In this document: positions 18,701-26,436 of the stretch, piece after piece
How positions within the stretch are numbered: the first letter of the stretch is position 1
How the letters are laid out: every line of letters starts with the position of its first letter
Source of the DNA: a virus
IMG/VR virus record: IMGVR_UViG_3300011114_000297
Coordinates: 1 to 51,617 of that record
Length of the DNA stretch: 51,617 bases
Reading direction: 5' to 3' (one strand)
The notes under the pieces: model-generated
Seen by the model: the letters and a program-made list of their open reading frames with translations, nothing else
Told to the model about the DNA's origin: nothing
The model's database searches: none
Position numbers and translations under genes: made by a program

Positions 18701-20004
18701 CTGCGATTGTAAAAGCTGCTGCTGATACAAAGAACCTGACAAACTTTGAAAAAGTTGGAGAGTATGGAAGAGCGCTTGGCGGTTTATATATGTTCATACG
18801 CCCTTCTGCTATCAGTGCAGCCCGTGCGATTGAAACTGCTGGCCCTGCACTTGCCACAGAATCATCAATGATAAGTCGTATGCCTAAGGCGGTTATAGAA
18901 AACCAAGCAGCTAGAGACGCATACATGGAGAAATTTAAGACTCTAAGAACAAACTCACAGATCATGGTGGGGACTTTGACAGCAATGGGTTCAGCCGTGT
19001 TCTACATGCTCTCTATGATGGCCCCAGATGATGACTGGGGGCGTAACGCTGTCAAGACAGATGATATGAGTAGGTGGACTCGCAATGCGCGTTTCCATGT
19101 GCCAGATAATTGGGGTTGGAGCAAAGAGAAAGATCTCATAATCAATATACCTTGGGGCTTTGGTCTTGGCGCGTTCCCTGCGATCGGGGCACAGCTTGCA
19201 TCTATGCTTGGCGGCTACCAATCGTTTAAAGATGGTATAGGTAATATCATGGGGTCAATTTTGACTGACTCTTTCTTGCCTATTCCTATTTCACGTATTC
19301 CAATTACTGAACACCCTGTAAATTGGTTTTTTGATTCAATTGCGCCGTCTATTGTTCGTCCGGGTTTTGAATACGCAATGAACATGAATGGTATTGGGCA
19401 AACTATTAATAGTGCACAGCAACGTAAATTCGGTGCGGCCTATACTGGTGGGGATAAAGTACCGTCGATCTATAAAGACTTCTCTGAGTGGTTGTATAAA
19501 TACACAGAAGGTAAGCAAGATATTCCACCAAATACAATTTATTTCTTGGTGAATAGCTATGTAGACGGTTGGGCTAAATTTGCTCAGCTTCTATATAACT
19601 GGAATGATCTTGCAACTGGGTCAAAAGAATTCCATGCCAAAACTGACATGCCTGTAATCGGTGGATTCTTTGGATCAAAATCAAACGTAGATGCCCGTGA
19701 GTATGGGGAGCTGGAGAAGAAAATCATTGACTTAGATAAGCGGTTTAAAACACTTAGAAAAGTGGATATGGAAGCTTATATGAGACTCAAAGAAAAGAAT
19801 CCGATGGCTGAAAGTGCAATGCCAATATATAACCAACAAAAAAGTAGGTTAGATAAACTACATGCACGGGCAAATGAAATACGTGACAACCAATCTTTTA
19901 CACGTAAAGAAAAAGAAGAATTACTTAAATTCAACATTACTCAACAGAATATGTTGAAGCATGAGATGGTTGAACGGTTCAAGCTTTACGGTATTGACGA
20001 TTAA
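12766..20004 (+). CDS. Giant polyvalent virion protein with zincin motif and LPD38-like region, 2412 aa
   Basis: The start has two copies of an NPDTGE-F-L-N-W motif (residues about 7-20 and 29-43). Further on come Gly/Ala-rich possible membrane-inserting segments (about 165-210), a TAATP tandem repeat near 480-505, and long charged helices. The metalloprotease motif HEVIHAAS is at 1179-1186. A region with RFNYDFAPKNFVTDTMTNAW (about 1810-1830) resembles large polyvalent protein domain LPD38, and a hydrophobic segment lies near 2070-2085. Such giants are packaged and ejected with DNA, like T7 gp16. Peptidoglycan or host-protein cleavage is inferred from HExxH only. Confidence 0.8.
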   Translation: MTLQTATNPDTGERFALVDNEWVPFSKTASNPDTGEKFGLIKNQWMALPVKAAPASPVDQIPGQSVKAPPPKPETDMNPVLRGITNHPGSTEGLIGSAQALYGIGLHKVGLEEAGKGQIERGLSKMKEGESRTVSKATDELTEAWNKGIWTVATEYLPYQLGVGLANLGESLAFSGLGALAGTALEPGGGTAAGAAVGFFSDNMVKLGIKQAAKEVLEKEAAKAVAEGATRAEAKQIGKDAATKFVVDETAKVIAKTGGKGVFEEGAKAYGKEGAKQLGSYAGTATQAVAHGFGEVGQRALEEGEKRGEKPEDMDFSRVLPAVAVHAVANFINERVGLGALKIGEKAAEGLLAEIAKRIGITGLKEMGGEEIQTLAERFGAKLSLADADALKDYINTAGASFGMAIGPGAIGGARTHFAGKRAEAAASAAGQDLRNQFTTAGGDPQANAPQPEAHHLALIAPATDAKGNPLVGGTATPAPAATTPAATTPAATTPAATTPAATTPAAAPTATPVADPIVKAQAYLDELSADQNKKPNASKLKGLVKELGIDVPAGEGFNTRAVEAIKTHLGQTTTSTEAVPDFVVSYDQEATQKEINKINVILDAALKDPTLISLEQLKVLEKRLDELSSRQPKQETLAALRTSEITTQGATVGADTTTSGTSTTVATPAITTDNAPKPPVNTAGTVGGAGAAVSTGTVGAKTQLSSLSQETQDEINRRRDEVQTLIEDGKPSKLIQNKLGFLNKMEDTHGVERFVPTSDGLPAKKPSYVSVRSLIDRGMQAAASFINRTPAYEGKDLEGAMKLADQYDAQTEKERQEALEKPKAAKTKNIKVSDEIIEEYNATREEVNKRADEDDSKRKQLADNLDKLHEERKAAEAKLENENLNDPANEAHIKYLDEQIVAAEAELQKHGGKRSKLPNWNKEITAAEKEVYLEHIFDNTVEEHNQAAKALIEHRREQGAKSREGEGSLDRTEQRLAKIYDDNRKATGKFFGFEFPTWDKLSPPAKAVYLRELAGKALTGHQQDNAFAQLAKHLISKNAELSEARKAEENKRIEERKKVIQERSREEEKRNKERLAKYERQSLGAARTSEFVPNNVVQAVKNNDLAGVLNGIVSALDKTLAPHRRIYKQIANLTAKLGLKTKIQLVDSLPEGDLAIYDSVTDTIKVTSEGLTYTTILHEVIHAASVRVLNHYMEGRKNLLTESQIKAAEHILKIMRETQEALGEYHPDAYTNPYEFLAYSLTDKTLQADLHEQGIEYGLYSFLGQQREDIISIMPDKKSAWSEFKKAIAGIVGYKPGQLKSFNFVLELNAAFEDVLSVPTEPIYLNTSLPAKTIPTGKSKKNINKGDMDDPKTREAYAHSEREDPESWVKKIKRNLFTVQGARNLAKLAVDKTYPLRSWELRHELGNLIHYSGDQFNAISSALDLSTGEKAQFITHYLDQPLTELKAAFGAWTNDFSKSFKDATIDFHMYAEAFTETERRKALWVMSVPFSTDNTGPKAIIENGKKISAAERRTHIVGDKSKGIPGLIDQVALSPAQTEQLWNELTYLAENYADVAGYSPRDIKIDTKKPNAQDHLKMWSDYYTAVGLDKDAVKSRMDHFNARTNAEKAAILRIFTAAKSLADATKELNKIGNYWSFPVTNITDMYNYQYYMPFKGLSKSETEDMIDPNTVGNGKAVQEMEHEAMGRFSIANDPLAQLMQDAYKGANRAAIRNYTLAIKNALPKSKENPNGTGILDGQIKAHIPYAERQSAKLEQYKGGPYIFHYNSDGSIDVLEISPKDGMLEAIRYSFRKPNPLLDAMNSIVGWIGANHTRFNYDFAPKNFVTDTMTNAWNMGGGMMGPLAAPKYLGMVAGKVLTNGLGKAYQVALYHTEGDLGSQQVMLNMAKEDPFMRDMMEMIKVGGKTVYIDSMSLKANIQTLKNLNPHWVITKWEQFQALVDTWSTMFELTSRTAAYQMFKDYYLQQNLKKGLSKDDALQAAIVKAAADTKNLTNFEKVGEYGRALGGLYMFIRPSAISAARAIETAGPALATESSMISRMPKAVIENQAARDAYMEKFKTLRTNSQIMVGTLTAMGSAVFYMLSMMAPDDDWGRNAVKTDDMSRWTRNARFHVPDNWGWSKEKDLIINIPWGFGLGAFPAIGAQLASMLGGYQSFKDGIGNIMGSILTDSFLPIPISRIPITEHPVNWFFDSIAPSIVRPGFEYAMNMNGIGQTINSAQQRKFGAAYTGGDKVPSIYKDFSEWLYKYTEGKQDIPPNTIYFLVNSYVDGWAKFAQLLYNWNDLATGSKEFHAKTDMPVIGGFFGSKSNVDAREYGELEKKIIDLDKRFKTLRKVDMEAYMRLKEKNPMAESAMPIYNQQKSRLDKLHARANEIRDNQSFTRKEKEELLKFNITQQNMLKHEMVERFKLYGIDD
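14206..14280 (+). repeat. Five exact 15-nt tandem repeats inside the giant virion gene
   Basis: The unit GCGGCTACAACTCCT is repeated five times without change, flanked by degenerate copies on both sides. It encodes the pentapeptide AATTP repeated in frame. Exactness suggests recent slippage expansion; it forms a flexible low-complexity linker between helical regions. Confidence 0.95.
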
Positions 20005-20195
20005 CGGATGCGCCACGTGCGCACTCCGATGTGATCTTCTTTGACGACGATGTAGGACTTGACCCTGATACCGGCACGTTTTGCACCGCTGTCGATTGAG
20101 TAGATCATCTCAGCAAAGCGAAGGGTGGGGACAAAGAAACTGTCCCCTACCTCCATAACCTCAAACGGAAACGCCCAATCTGGCTCAGGAACCAT
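20001..20195 (-). CDS. Small hypothetical protein at the end of the replication operon, 64 aa
   Basis: The protein reads MVPEPDWAFPFEVMEVGDSF and ends GVRTWRIR. A core with VGDSFFVPT and an AKRAGIRVKS helix-strand resembles small phage proteins found next to replication genes. A GTG at 20207 would add four residues. It overlaps the primase gene's 3' end and shares the TTAA stop with the convergent giant virion gene. Function unknown. Confidence 0.65.
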   Translation of the reverse strand: MVPEPDWAFPFEVMEVGDSFFVPTLRFAEMIYSIDSGAKRAGIRVKSYIVVKEDHIGVRTWRIR

Positions 20196-23013
20196 TGAGC
20201 AGTTCACTCGGGATCTCTGTCCTAAACCAATACAGATATGCTGGATCGGTACTGATGGCGCTCTTCCAACCTGTAGTCAGCCGCCCCTTCTTGTCATCAA
20301 ACAGTACCTTGCGTTCCCGCATGTCTGCCTCAAACTCCCGTGCGCCGATCATGCGCTCTGATAGGTACTTCTTAAACTCAGACTTGGAGACTTGCAGAAG
20401 ATTCTCTTCACTGACGATACGGGCAACGATCTGGCCCCGGGGTTCCATTGTGGTCTTGCCATCTTTAAGCACAAGGATGTTCGCCATGTTCTTGTTGATG
20501 AAGTCGCCAAGCAGAGATTGGTAGTCTGTGAAGTTGACCCGCACCACTGTCTCTCTGATGTCGATCATCTGCTGGATAACCTTGGGATAGATACGCTCAA
20601 TGTCGTAGCCTGTCATATTGATCTCGTTGGCGATCGCTGCCCCTGTGAAGTTCGCCGCCACAAGGTTCTGGTAAAAACGGTACTCGCTGTAGTTACCGAA
20701 GTCCTTCAAGAATCTTGTCTCCCATTCCTTGATCCGATCCAGTACGTATTGGTCACCTTCCATCACGACGTGGCGCATAAATATCGGGCCAGCATGTCCA
20801 TAGTTGAACCGGAACGCATCGAAGATCTTTGGCCCTAGTGTGCCGTCCTGCTCAAGCAAGTGCGGCTTTCTCATGGCAAGCTCAATCAGTCGGGCAGCTT
20901 CGCCATCAAGGCTCATCTTCTTAGATTCCAATATGCCATAAAGCCCGTGGTTCGATGTAAGCACAGCGATCAGCGAGGCAGACATCTCATACTCCCGTTC
21001 AGCGTTGACCGAACTCTGCATCCTGATCTTGGCTTTGCCGTGAGAGATACCGTGGATCAGGTTGCCCAACTCCTCAGCCTTCTTGTCACCCACCTCGTCC
21101 AGACCAAACATCAGATTGTGCAGACCAAGGTAGCGCCCCGTCAATCCATTGTCAGTTGCCTTGACCACACTCAGATCCTTGGGATGCCCAAACACGCTCA
21201 AGCCACCATACATTGCGCCTGTCTTGCCGTTGCCAGACTTGCCAGTAAGGCTCATAACGACGCCCGAAGTGGACGTATATGGCATCAATGGAGAACCAAA
21301 CCCACTCATGGCGGCAAATGCGTGAAGTTCAAACTCTGGGTTGTTCAAGAAGTCTATCGACTCACGCCAACGCTGTAACGTGCCATGCTGTGTCAGGTGC
21401 TTGGCTATGCCCTTGACAAACGGCGAAGACGGTGCATCAATGATCTCCCCCTTGTATGTGATCTCTTTCTTGCCAATCACAAAGCTTCGTCTATCCCACT
21501 CGGGATCTGTACGCTCTTGCGTCCACCCCATCTGCATACGCATCAAAAGCGCTTTGTCGGTTGTCTGCATGAATTGTCCCCATTTAACGATGTAGTTCAT
21601 AAGATGTTGGTCATGTGCTGAGTTGAAGAAAACGCCATTGCTCGACATGATGGCCTTGAAGGCTTCCTTGGCATAGACATGCTTCATTGGAAGTAGGAAC
21701 TCACGGTATCCGTCTTTGGGTAATTCCAGACGCATCTGTAAGCACTCGCCGTCATGTGGACTGACCATGCGCACGATTGGGTAGAGATTGTTTGCAAGGA
21801 TGAGGATTGGATCGTCTTGGTGCTTCACGCCTTTCTTGTCAACCTTGGGAGCTGGGACAAAGTAAATACCGCCGTGCTGTCCCCGCACGTAGGGCATCAG
21901 AAATTCTGGGAAATCAGGAAGCGCTTGGGTATCCGATACTTCCCATACTGATTCCTCCTTATTTGCCTTGGCGGGTGTGAACTCTCGAGCAAGAGTGATG
22001 GGGCTGATGATGTTGCCTCTGTGCTGACATCCTTCGCATCGGCTGGGGTAGTTGTCAATGAACCAAGCGCAGGTGCGTGGAGCAGGAAAGCGACTTGCTT
22101 TTTCTTCTGTTTTTGCATGGTTGTAGTCAGGGTGATCCTCAGATAATTCATGTATGGCAGTAGCGCCGTCATCACAAAATTTGGCTATTGATAGCCCAGC
22201 GAACCACATAGGTTCTTCTAAAGTCTGTGCGTTCTCACATATAAATTTAATCTGTGCGCATCCACCTTCATCGTCTATGCTTTTTTGCGCCAGCACTGAG
22301 AACTTGCGGGGAAAGTTATCCAGCTTGAGCATCGCCTTGGTATCTTCATCCAAGCCTTTAGGTACGCTCGCAAGAATGTTCTGCGCCTCTTGTGGCTTTT
22401 CAATGATTTCACCTATATCACCATACAGGAATGATTTGAACTCCTGCCAGCTATACACGTGAATTGTGTTGGTGATGACCGACGTGGGGCGTGGGGTTCC
22501 CGTCTTGTAATTGAATGTCTCTGGACACCGCATGATCCGTGCGGCATCGGCTGTAACTACGGGGTCAATGGCTATGCACTCCAGACAGATTGTTTTAAAT
22601 ATTTCTGCGGCTGGTTTCCATACATCCTTAGGGATGTCTGTGTCCATAATCCAGTAGGCGTGTATGCCACCACCGGAGTCGATTACCACTGGGGTTGGTA
22701 ACCCTGCTACCCCTTCCAGTTTGTACAACGCAGCGTGGGCAGCTTCTTTACTGTCGTACTCTTTGCCTTCACCTACATCCAGATCAATGAAGAACGATCT
22801 GACGAATAAACAGTCATCTGCCTTACGGCTGTATCCTTCAAACGTCCCCAGTGCTACAAATACATCTCCATTCTTGTTTTTAAATTTTTCAATTTCTTCC
22901 AATACGCCGTCGAGTGTCTCTGCGAATCGGTTTGCCATTCTCCCGTTGGTCAAACCACTGACACAGTAGACACCCTGACTTGGCAATGCTTTCTCGTAGA
23001 ATTGTTTTAACAT
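20185..23013 (-). CDS. Primase-helicase: AEP-type primase fused to a helicase-like ATPase, 942 aa
   Basis: The N-terminal domain has archaeo-eukaryotic primase motifs: FFIDLDVG (Asp77, Asp79), SGGGIHAYW (His118) and RIMRCPETFNYK. A Cys-containing segment follows (CAWFIDNYPSRCEGCQHRG). The C-terminal domain, resembling DUF927-type or D5-like helicases, has Walker A GKSGNGKT at about 590-597 and a Walker B-like MFGLDEVGDKK, then LIAVLTSNHG. It would make primers and unwind the fork for the phage DNA polymerase encoded upstream in the same strand. Start ATG is preceded by a GGCGAG ribosome site. Confidence 0.85.
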   Translation of the reverse strand: MLKQFYEKALPSQGVYCVSGLTNGRMANRFAETLDGVLEEIEKFKNKNGDVFVALGTFEGYSRKADDCLFVRSFFIDLDVGEGKEYDSKEAAHAALYKLEGVAGLPTPVVIDSGGGIHAYWIMDTDIPKDVWKPAAEIFKTICLECIAIDPVVTADAARIMRCPETFNYKTGTPRPTSVITNTIHVYSWQEFKSFLYGDIGEIIEKPQEAQNILASVPKGLDEDTKAMLKLDNFPRKFSVLAQKSIDDEGGCAQIKFICENAQTLEEPMWFAGLSIAKFCDDGATAIHELSEDHPDYNHAKTEEKASRFPAPRTCAWFIDNYPSRCEGCQHRGNIISPITLAREFTPAKANKEESVWEVSDTQALPDFPEFLMPYVRGQHGGIYFVPAPKVDKKGVKHQDDPILILANNLYPIVRMVSPHDGECLQMRLELPKDGYREFLLPMKHVYAKEAFKAIMSSNGVFFNSAHDQHLMNYIVKWGQFMQTTDKALLMRMQMGWTQERTDPEWDRRSFVIGKKEITYKGEIIDAPSSPFVKGIAKHLTQHGTLQRWRESIDFLNNPEFELHAFAAMSGFGSPLMPYTSTSGVVMSLTGKSGNGKTGAMYGGLSVFGHPKDLSVVKATDNGLTGRYLGLHNLMFGLDEVGDKKAEELGNLIHGISHGKAKIRMQSSVNAEREYEMSASLIAVLTSNHGLYGILESKKMSLDGEAARLIELAMRKPHLLEQDGTLGPKIFDAFRFNYGHAGPIFMRHVVMEGDQYVLDRIKEWETRFLKDFGNYSEYRFYQNLVAANFTGAAIANEINMTGYDIERIYPKVIQQMIDIRETVVRVNFTDYQSLLGDFINKNMANILVLKDGKTTMEPRGQIVARIVSEENLLQVSKSEFKKYLSERMIGAREFEADMRERKVLFDDKKGRLTTGWKSAISTDPAYLYWFRTEIPSELLNGS

Positions 23014-23031
23014 GTCTCGCCAGAGTTGAAA

Positions 23032-23053
23032 AGAGCGAGGCTATGCTCGCTCT
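23032..23053 (-). terminator. Stem-loop between HTH gene and primase gene
   Basis: On the minus strand AGAGCGAG and CTCGCTCT pair across a 6-nt loop and are followed by CTTTT. An alternative pairing of the outer CCAGAG/CTCTGG is also possible. It lies in the 67-bp gap, so it could be a partial terminator or RNA-processing hairpin within the operon. Confidence 0.5.
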
Positions 23054-23080
23054 GGTTGATGATGTCGGGGTTGCCCCCGT

Positions 23081-23401
23081 TTAGTTCTTGTCGAATGACC
23101 TCCCGACCATTTCTTCAAGATAGGCTTTCGCTTGTGCATTGCTTGTCGCTGGAAGAATACCCTTTGCGGTATCACTCTCAATGAGGTCTGTGATAGCTTC
23201 GAGCTTCAGCATGTTTTTGTGTCGGATATGACCGCCACGGAACCAACTGTAGACCGTCATCCGAGTCACTTCCAACGCGTATGCTACATACTTTGCGGGC
23301 AGGTTTCCCTTCACGCAGGCATTAGCTAGGGCAATCCCTACTCTATTCGGGTTTGCCTTCTCCAACTCATCAAGGAACGGTTTACTGTATGTCCGTGGCA
23401 T
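23081..23401 (-). CDS. Helix-turn-helix DNA-binding protein, 106 aa
   Basis: Residues about 35-60 (LPAKYVAYALEVTRMTVYSW) fit a helix-turn-helix in which alternate positions match Cro/CI-like or homeodomain-like folds. The remaining sequence is helical with an AKAYLEEMVGRSFDKN tail. It sits between the primase and a putative ssDNA-binding protein, with an AAGGAG ribosome site. It may regulate early transcription or act in replication initiation; the target is unknown. Confidence 0.7.
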   Translation of the reverse strand: MPRTYSKPFLDELEKANPNRVGIALANACVKGNLPAKYVAYALEVTRMTVYSWFRGGHIRHKNMLKLEAITDLIESDTAKGILPATSNAQAKAYLEEMVGRSFDKN

Positions 23402-23410
23402 CCTTACTCC

Positions 23411-24247
23411 TTACTTCTTAGACCATTTTTTGACAACATCCGAGATGTCTTTTTCATCGGCGGCGGGTTTGGTTGTTGCAACCTTCGTGGGTTCTGGCAC
23501 TTGCTCAGGCTGTGCAACTTCCACCTCGCCAGCAACATCCACCTGATAGACGTTCATCTTGACAGCGGCTTCAGCGGCAGGGCTTTTCGCTTGACGTGCG
23601 ATAGTCTGCAAGTCTTCGTCTTCCACCTTGCCAGCGGGACTGAACAGAACCTTTGGCGTAGGAGATTTCGTATCGAAGGCCATCTTGGTAATTACCCTAC
23701 CAGCGCTGACGTTGTGTGACGCAAGATGCTGGATGTAAGGACGGAATGGGAATCGACCGTTGTCTTCTTTACCGAAGGCAGACGTAGCTGGCAGAACCAA
23801 CTGCATCACGTCACCAGCCGGATCATTAGGCAACACCACGGCAGTGCGCCAAGACAGGCGGCAAGCTGTACCAGAACCACCTTGACCAGAGCCTTTGACG
23901 GCCTTGTCGCAGTCTGCGCACTTGCTTGCTACGGGAGCCTTGACATCTGCATCGGGTGTCTCGGAGTCTGTTGACCAGCAGTTAGGGCTGATCTTCTGGC
24001 CTTCCTGATACACACCCTCGTAGAACATACGGGATGCTTTGTGTGCCATCTTCACAAAGATGACGTTCATGTGGCGGTCTTCGATCGCACCAATTTCCTT
24101 GCCGCCAGAATATTTGCGGAACACGCCGCCTTTAATCGAGATGCGTTTGTTGGAACGCGCACCACCTGCTACGGCAAGTGTGTCTTCATCCAAGCCCTCA
24201 ACGGGAACCATTGCACCACTGAACATTGTTGCGAGATCTGTACTCAT
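23411..24247 (-). CDS. Conserved-type replication-region protein, possible ssDNA-binding protein, 278 aa
   Basis: The middle contains SPNCWSTDSETPDADV followed by a CADCDK pair and CRLSWRTAVVLPNDPAGDV, which could hold a zinc ion or form a beta-barrel like OB-fold proteins. The C-terminal 60 residues are disordered and charged, ending DISDVVKKWSKK. Position among primase, helicase, nuclease and polymerase suggests a DNA-binding accessory. The ssDNA-binding idea is inferred from context only; an acidic tail typical of classical SSBs is lacking. Confidence 0.7.
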   Translation of the reverse strand: MSTDLATMFSGAMVPVEGLDEDTLAVAGGARSNKRISIKGGVFRKYSGGKEIGAIEDRHMNVIFVKMAHKASRMFYEGVYQEGQKISPNCWSTDSETPDADVKAPVASKCADCDKAVKGSGQGGSGTACRLSWRTAVVLPNDPAGDVMQLVLPATSAFGKEDNGRFPFRPYIQHLASHNVSAGRVITKMAFDTKSPTPKVLFSPAGKVEDEDLQTIARQAKSPAAEAAVKMNVYQVDVAGEVEVAQPEQVPEPTKVATTKPAADEKDISDVVKKWSKK

Positions 24248-24277
24248 TTGATTTTCCTTGTTTACTAAACTGACTGA

Positions 24278-24697
24278 TTAATTCGAGGGTTTACGCACGG
24301 TGATCGTGAATTCCCTCATTACATTCACTCCGGGCGGCAGGCCATCGGCTGTGCGTTCCTTAATGAATTCCTTGAAGTTGCCCTGATGGATACGTGCTTC
24401 CAACAGGTCAACCGCCTCGTTCTCCAACACAAACTTTCTGAAGCTTTCGCCATCAGCTACGGTGAAGCGTTCGTTCAATTTGCGAATCACTGTGCCGTTG
24501 TTTGTGCGGATGCTCTTGGCATTACTCTCATTGCAGGTCACCATGAAGTTCTGCTCAAGGACTTTCATCTCATCCTCAAGCGCCCTGTCTTCGACTTCCC
24601 ACTCAGCTTTCATCTTCTCACGTGCTGAACGTATTGTCAAGTATACCTTGACTAATTCATCCAGTTTTGTGTCTTCAATTTCTTCGACTGCGCTCAT
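24278..24697 (-). CDS. Hypothetical coiled-coil protein, 139 aa
   Basis: The N-terminal 60 residues form a charged coiled coil (REKMKAEWEVEDRALEDEMK) followed by a mixed beta region with NNGTVIRKLNERF and a C-terminal PPGVNVMREFTITVRK. Proteins of this outline are common beside phage recombination genes, but no named family is recognised with confidence. It starts in an ATGA overlap with the 48-residue gene upstream, so the two are co-translated. Confidence 0.65.
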   Translation of the reverse strand: MSAVEEIEDTKLDELVKVYLTIRSAREKMKAEWEVEDRALEDEMKVLEQNFMVTCNESNAKSIRTNNGTVIRKLNERFTVADGESFRKFVLENEAVDLLEARIHQGNFKEFIKERTADGLPPGVNVMREFTITVRKPSN

Positions 24698-24711
24698 ATC
24701 CCCAACTCCTT
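24694..24711 (-). repeat. 18-bp direct repeat at a gene junction, copy 1
   Basis: On the minus strand this reads AGGAGTTGGGGATATGAG. It carries the ribosome site, the codons for the ELGI C terminus and the ATGA start-stop overlap. An identical copy lies at 24837-24854. Together they bracket the 48-residue gene. Confidence 0.9.
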
Positions 24712-24840
24712 ACTGCATAAACCAACTTCCAAGTTAAGCCACCCAAGGCCAAACCAAAAGCCTTCCGTCTCGCCCTTACCAAACGCAAGCGCAGGCCAGA
24801 CAAGATAATGTGGCTGATTTTTTTCAAAATAAATTCTCAT
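24694..24840 (-). CDS. Tiny Trp/Gly-rich protein, 48 aa
   Basis: This short gene reads MRIYFEKNQPHYLVWPALAF and ends GLCSKELGI. It has ATGA overlaps with both neighbours and an AGGAG ribosome site. The 18-nt junction at its 5' end (end of the helicase gene, ribosome site and start) recurs at its 3' end, as if the gene had been inserted by recombination between the two copies. No known domain is seen. Confidence 0.7.
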   Translation of the reverse strand: MRIYFEKNQPHYLVWPALAFGKGETEGFWFGLGWLNLEVGLCSKELGI

Positions 24841-24854
24841 ATCCCCAACTCCTG
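24837..24854 (-). repeat. 18-bp direct repeat at a gene junction, copy 2
   Basis: Identical to 24694-24711. Here it ends the helicase gene (KQELGI) and starts the 48-residue gene. Both copies preserve reading frame and start-stop overlap. Confidence 0.9.
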
Positions 24855-26393
24855 TTTATAAAGATCGACCAACTTCTCATGTGAATCCACCTTGCCTTGA
24901 AGCATCTGGTACACCCTGCGCTCAACCTCCGCGCCCTGTAGATGCACCACCGTCATACTGTTGACCTGCCCAACTCGGTCGATACGGGCAATACACTGTA
25001 TGTACGTTTCTACGCTCATGACAGGCGACCAAAACACCACTGTGTCAGCGGCAGTCAGCGTTACCCCATGCGAGGCAGCTTGTGGCTGAATGACCAGAAC
25101 ACGTGGATCTTTTGCGGTTTGAAACTTGTTGATGATGTCAGACCGCAGTTTTGCACTGACGCTTCCTTCTATGATTTCATTTATTACCCCCTGTTGATTT
25201 AAATGCCGCGCAACCAACTGGATGGTGTGGCTGTACGGTACGAACACAATGACCTTGTTATTGGTCTCATCAATCACCTCCATCAAGGCATTGAGCCTTG
25301 GAGATACATCGAACTCAATGACTTCCCTGTCGTCTGTGTAGACAGCGCCACCAGCGATCTGCAACAGCTTGGTGAGCTTCGCCGCCGCATTGACGGCACT
25401 GACTGTTTCTCCCACTGCTTCGATGAGTAGTTGATCTTTCAACACCTTGTAGTACTTGGAGGCTTGCGGTGACAGTGGTATCTCTCTGGTCTGGTACATC
25501 ACCGTAGGCAAGTCAAGACACTGAGCTTTCTCAAACCGAATGGCAGGTTGCAATGCGTTGAACACATCCTGCTGTGAAGTCGCCTTGGGAACCCACTTGA
25601 ACGGCGTTACTTGGTGCATTACTTTGTCACGCCACGATGTCATGTACTTGGGCACACCGACGGGGTTGACCAGCTTCGCCAAGCCAAACGCATCCATTGG
25701 AGACTGTGAGGCGGGTGTGCCTGTCATCATCCAAAGACGGGTTGAGGGAGCGATGAGTTTTGCCAAGGTCTTCCAACGTTTTGTAGTTACCGTTTTATAT
25801 GCGTTCGCTTCGTCAATAACAATTAGGTCAAACCCTACTTTACCTATTTCTTCAGAAACTGTCCCCACTCCATCGAAGTTGATGATGACGAATTCGTACT
25901 CTCCGTTGATGACTTTCTTGCGTCTGTTCGCATCGCCATACGCCACGCCCACAGTGCGGTGCATCGCTGTCTTGAAGATGTCGGCTTGCCATGCGGAGTA
26001 CATGATCGACAGTGGGCAGATGACCAGTATCCGTTTGACCAGACCTTGATTTATCAGGTAGTCTGCCGCCCAGATGACGGACGATGTCTTGCCTGTGCCC
26101 GCTTCGTTGAAGCAGAAGGCCCGCTGTCTTAAGGCAAGGTATGAGGCAGTAGTTTTCTGGTGGACGAATGGCGTATACATACCGGGCCAGTCGTACTCAT
26201 TCGCCATTGGAGAAGGCGCATCGCCAAAAACTTTGGTGAGCCGTTGCATTTCTTGGATGCCCCAGTACACCATTACTTCAGCAAACTTGCCGTCGTCTCT
26301 TAGTACTTCGCACCTATCAATGTGCCCGACCAAGTGACCAAGTTCGTTTGACGGTATCTTCATGTGAACCGCCGTGTTATCAATGACTTGCAT
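24837..26393 (-). CDS. SNF2-family DEAD-like helicase/translocase, 518 aa
   Basis: Motif I is EAGTGKTS (97-104), motif II IDEAN (193-197) as a DEAN box, motif III MTGTPASQS, and motif VI CIARIDRVGQ near the C terminus, which together define SNF2-type superfamily 2 ATPases. There is no extra nuclease or HNH domain. It would translocate on duplex DNA to aid replication or recombination. Its stop overlaps the start of the 48-residue gene. A 174-bp gap without a gene lies upstream. Confidence 0.88.
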   Translation of the reverse strand: MQVIDNTAVHMKIPSNELGHLVGHIDRCEVLRDDGKFAEVMVYWGIQEMQRLTKVFGDAPSPMANEYDWPGMYTPFVHQKTTASYLALRQRAFCFNEAGTGKTSSVIWAADYLINQGLVKRILVICPLSIMYSAWQADIFKTAMHRTVGVAYGDANRRKKVINGEYEFVIINFDGVGTVSEEIGKVGFDLIVIDEANAYKTVTTKRWKTLAKLIAPSTRLWMMTGTPASQSPMDAFGLAKLVNPVGVPKYMTSWRDKVMHQVTPFKWVPKATSQQDVFNALQPAIRFEKAQCLDLPTVMYQTREIPLSPQASKYYKVLKDQLLIEAVGETVSAVNAAAKLTKLLQIAGGAVYTDDREVIEFDVSPRLNALMEVIDETNNKVIVFVPYSHTIQLVARHLNQQGVINEIIEGSVSAKLRSDIINKFQTAKDPRVLVIQPQAASHGVTLTAADTVVFWSPVMSVETYIQCIARIDRVGQVNSMTVVHLQGAEVERRVYQMLQGKVDSHEKLVDLYKQELGI

Positions 26394-26417
26394 ACTTCCC
26401 TTTACTGAATGAAACTG

Positions 26418-26436
26418 TGACCCCTTACGGGGGTCA
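26418..26436 (-). other. Hairpin in the leader of the SNF2 helicase gene
   Basis: TGACCCC and GGGGTCA form a perfect 7-bp stem around a 5-nt loop, 25-43 nt before the helicase start codon. The rest of the 26394-26567 gap holds a G5/C5 inverted repeat around an A/T-rich stretch but no convincing -10/-35 pair. It may control ribosome access or mark an RNA-processing point. Confidence 0.5.

Noticed and set aside
20392-22701. Plus-strand open frames over the primase gene
   Set aside because: They are shadows of the 942-residue primase-helicase frame, with no domains and no ribosome sites.
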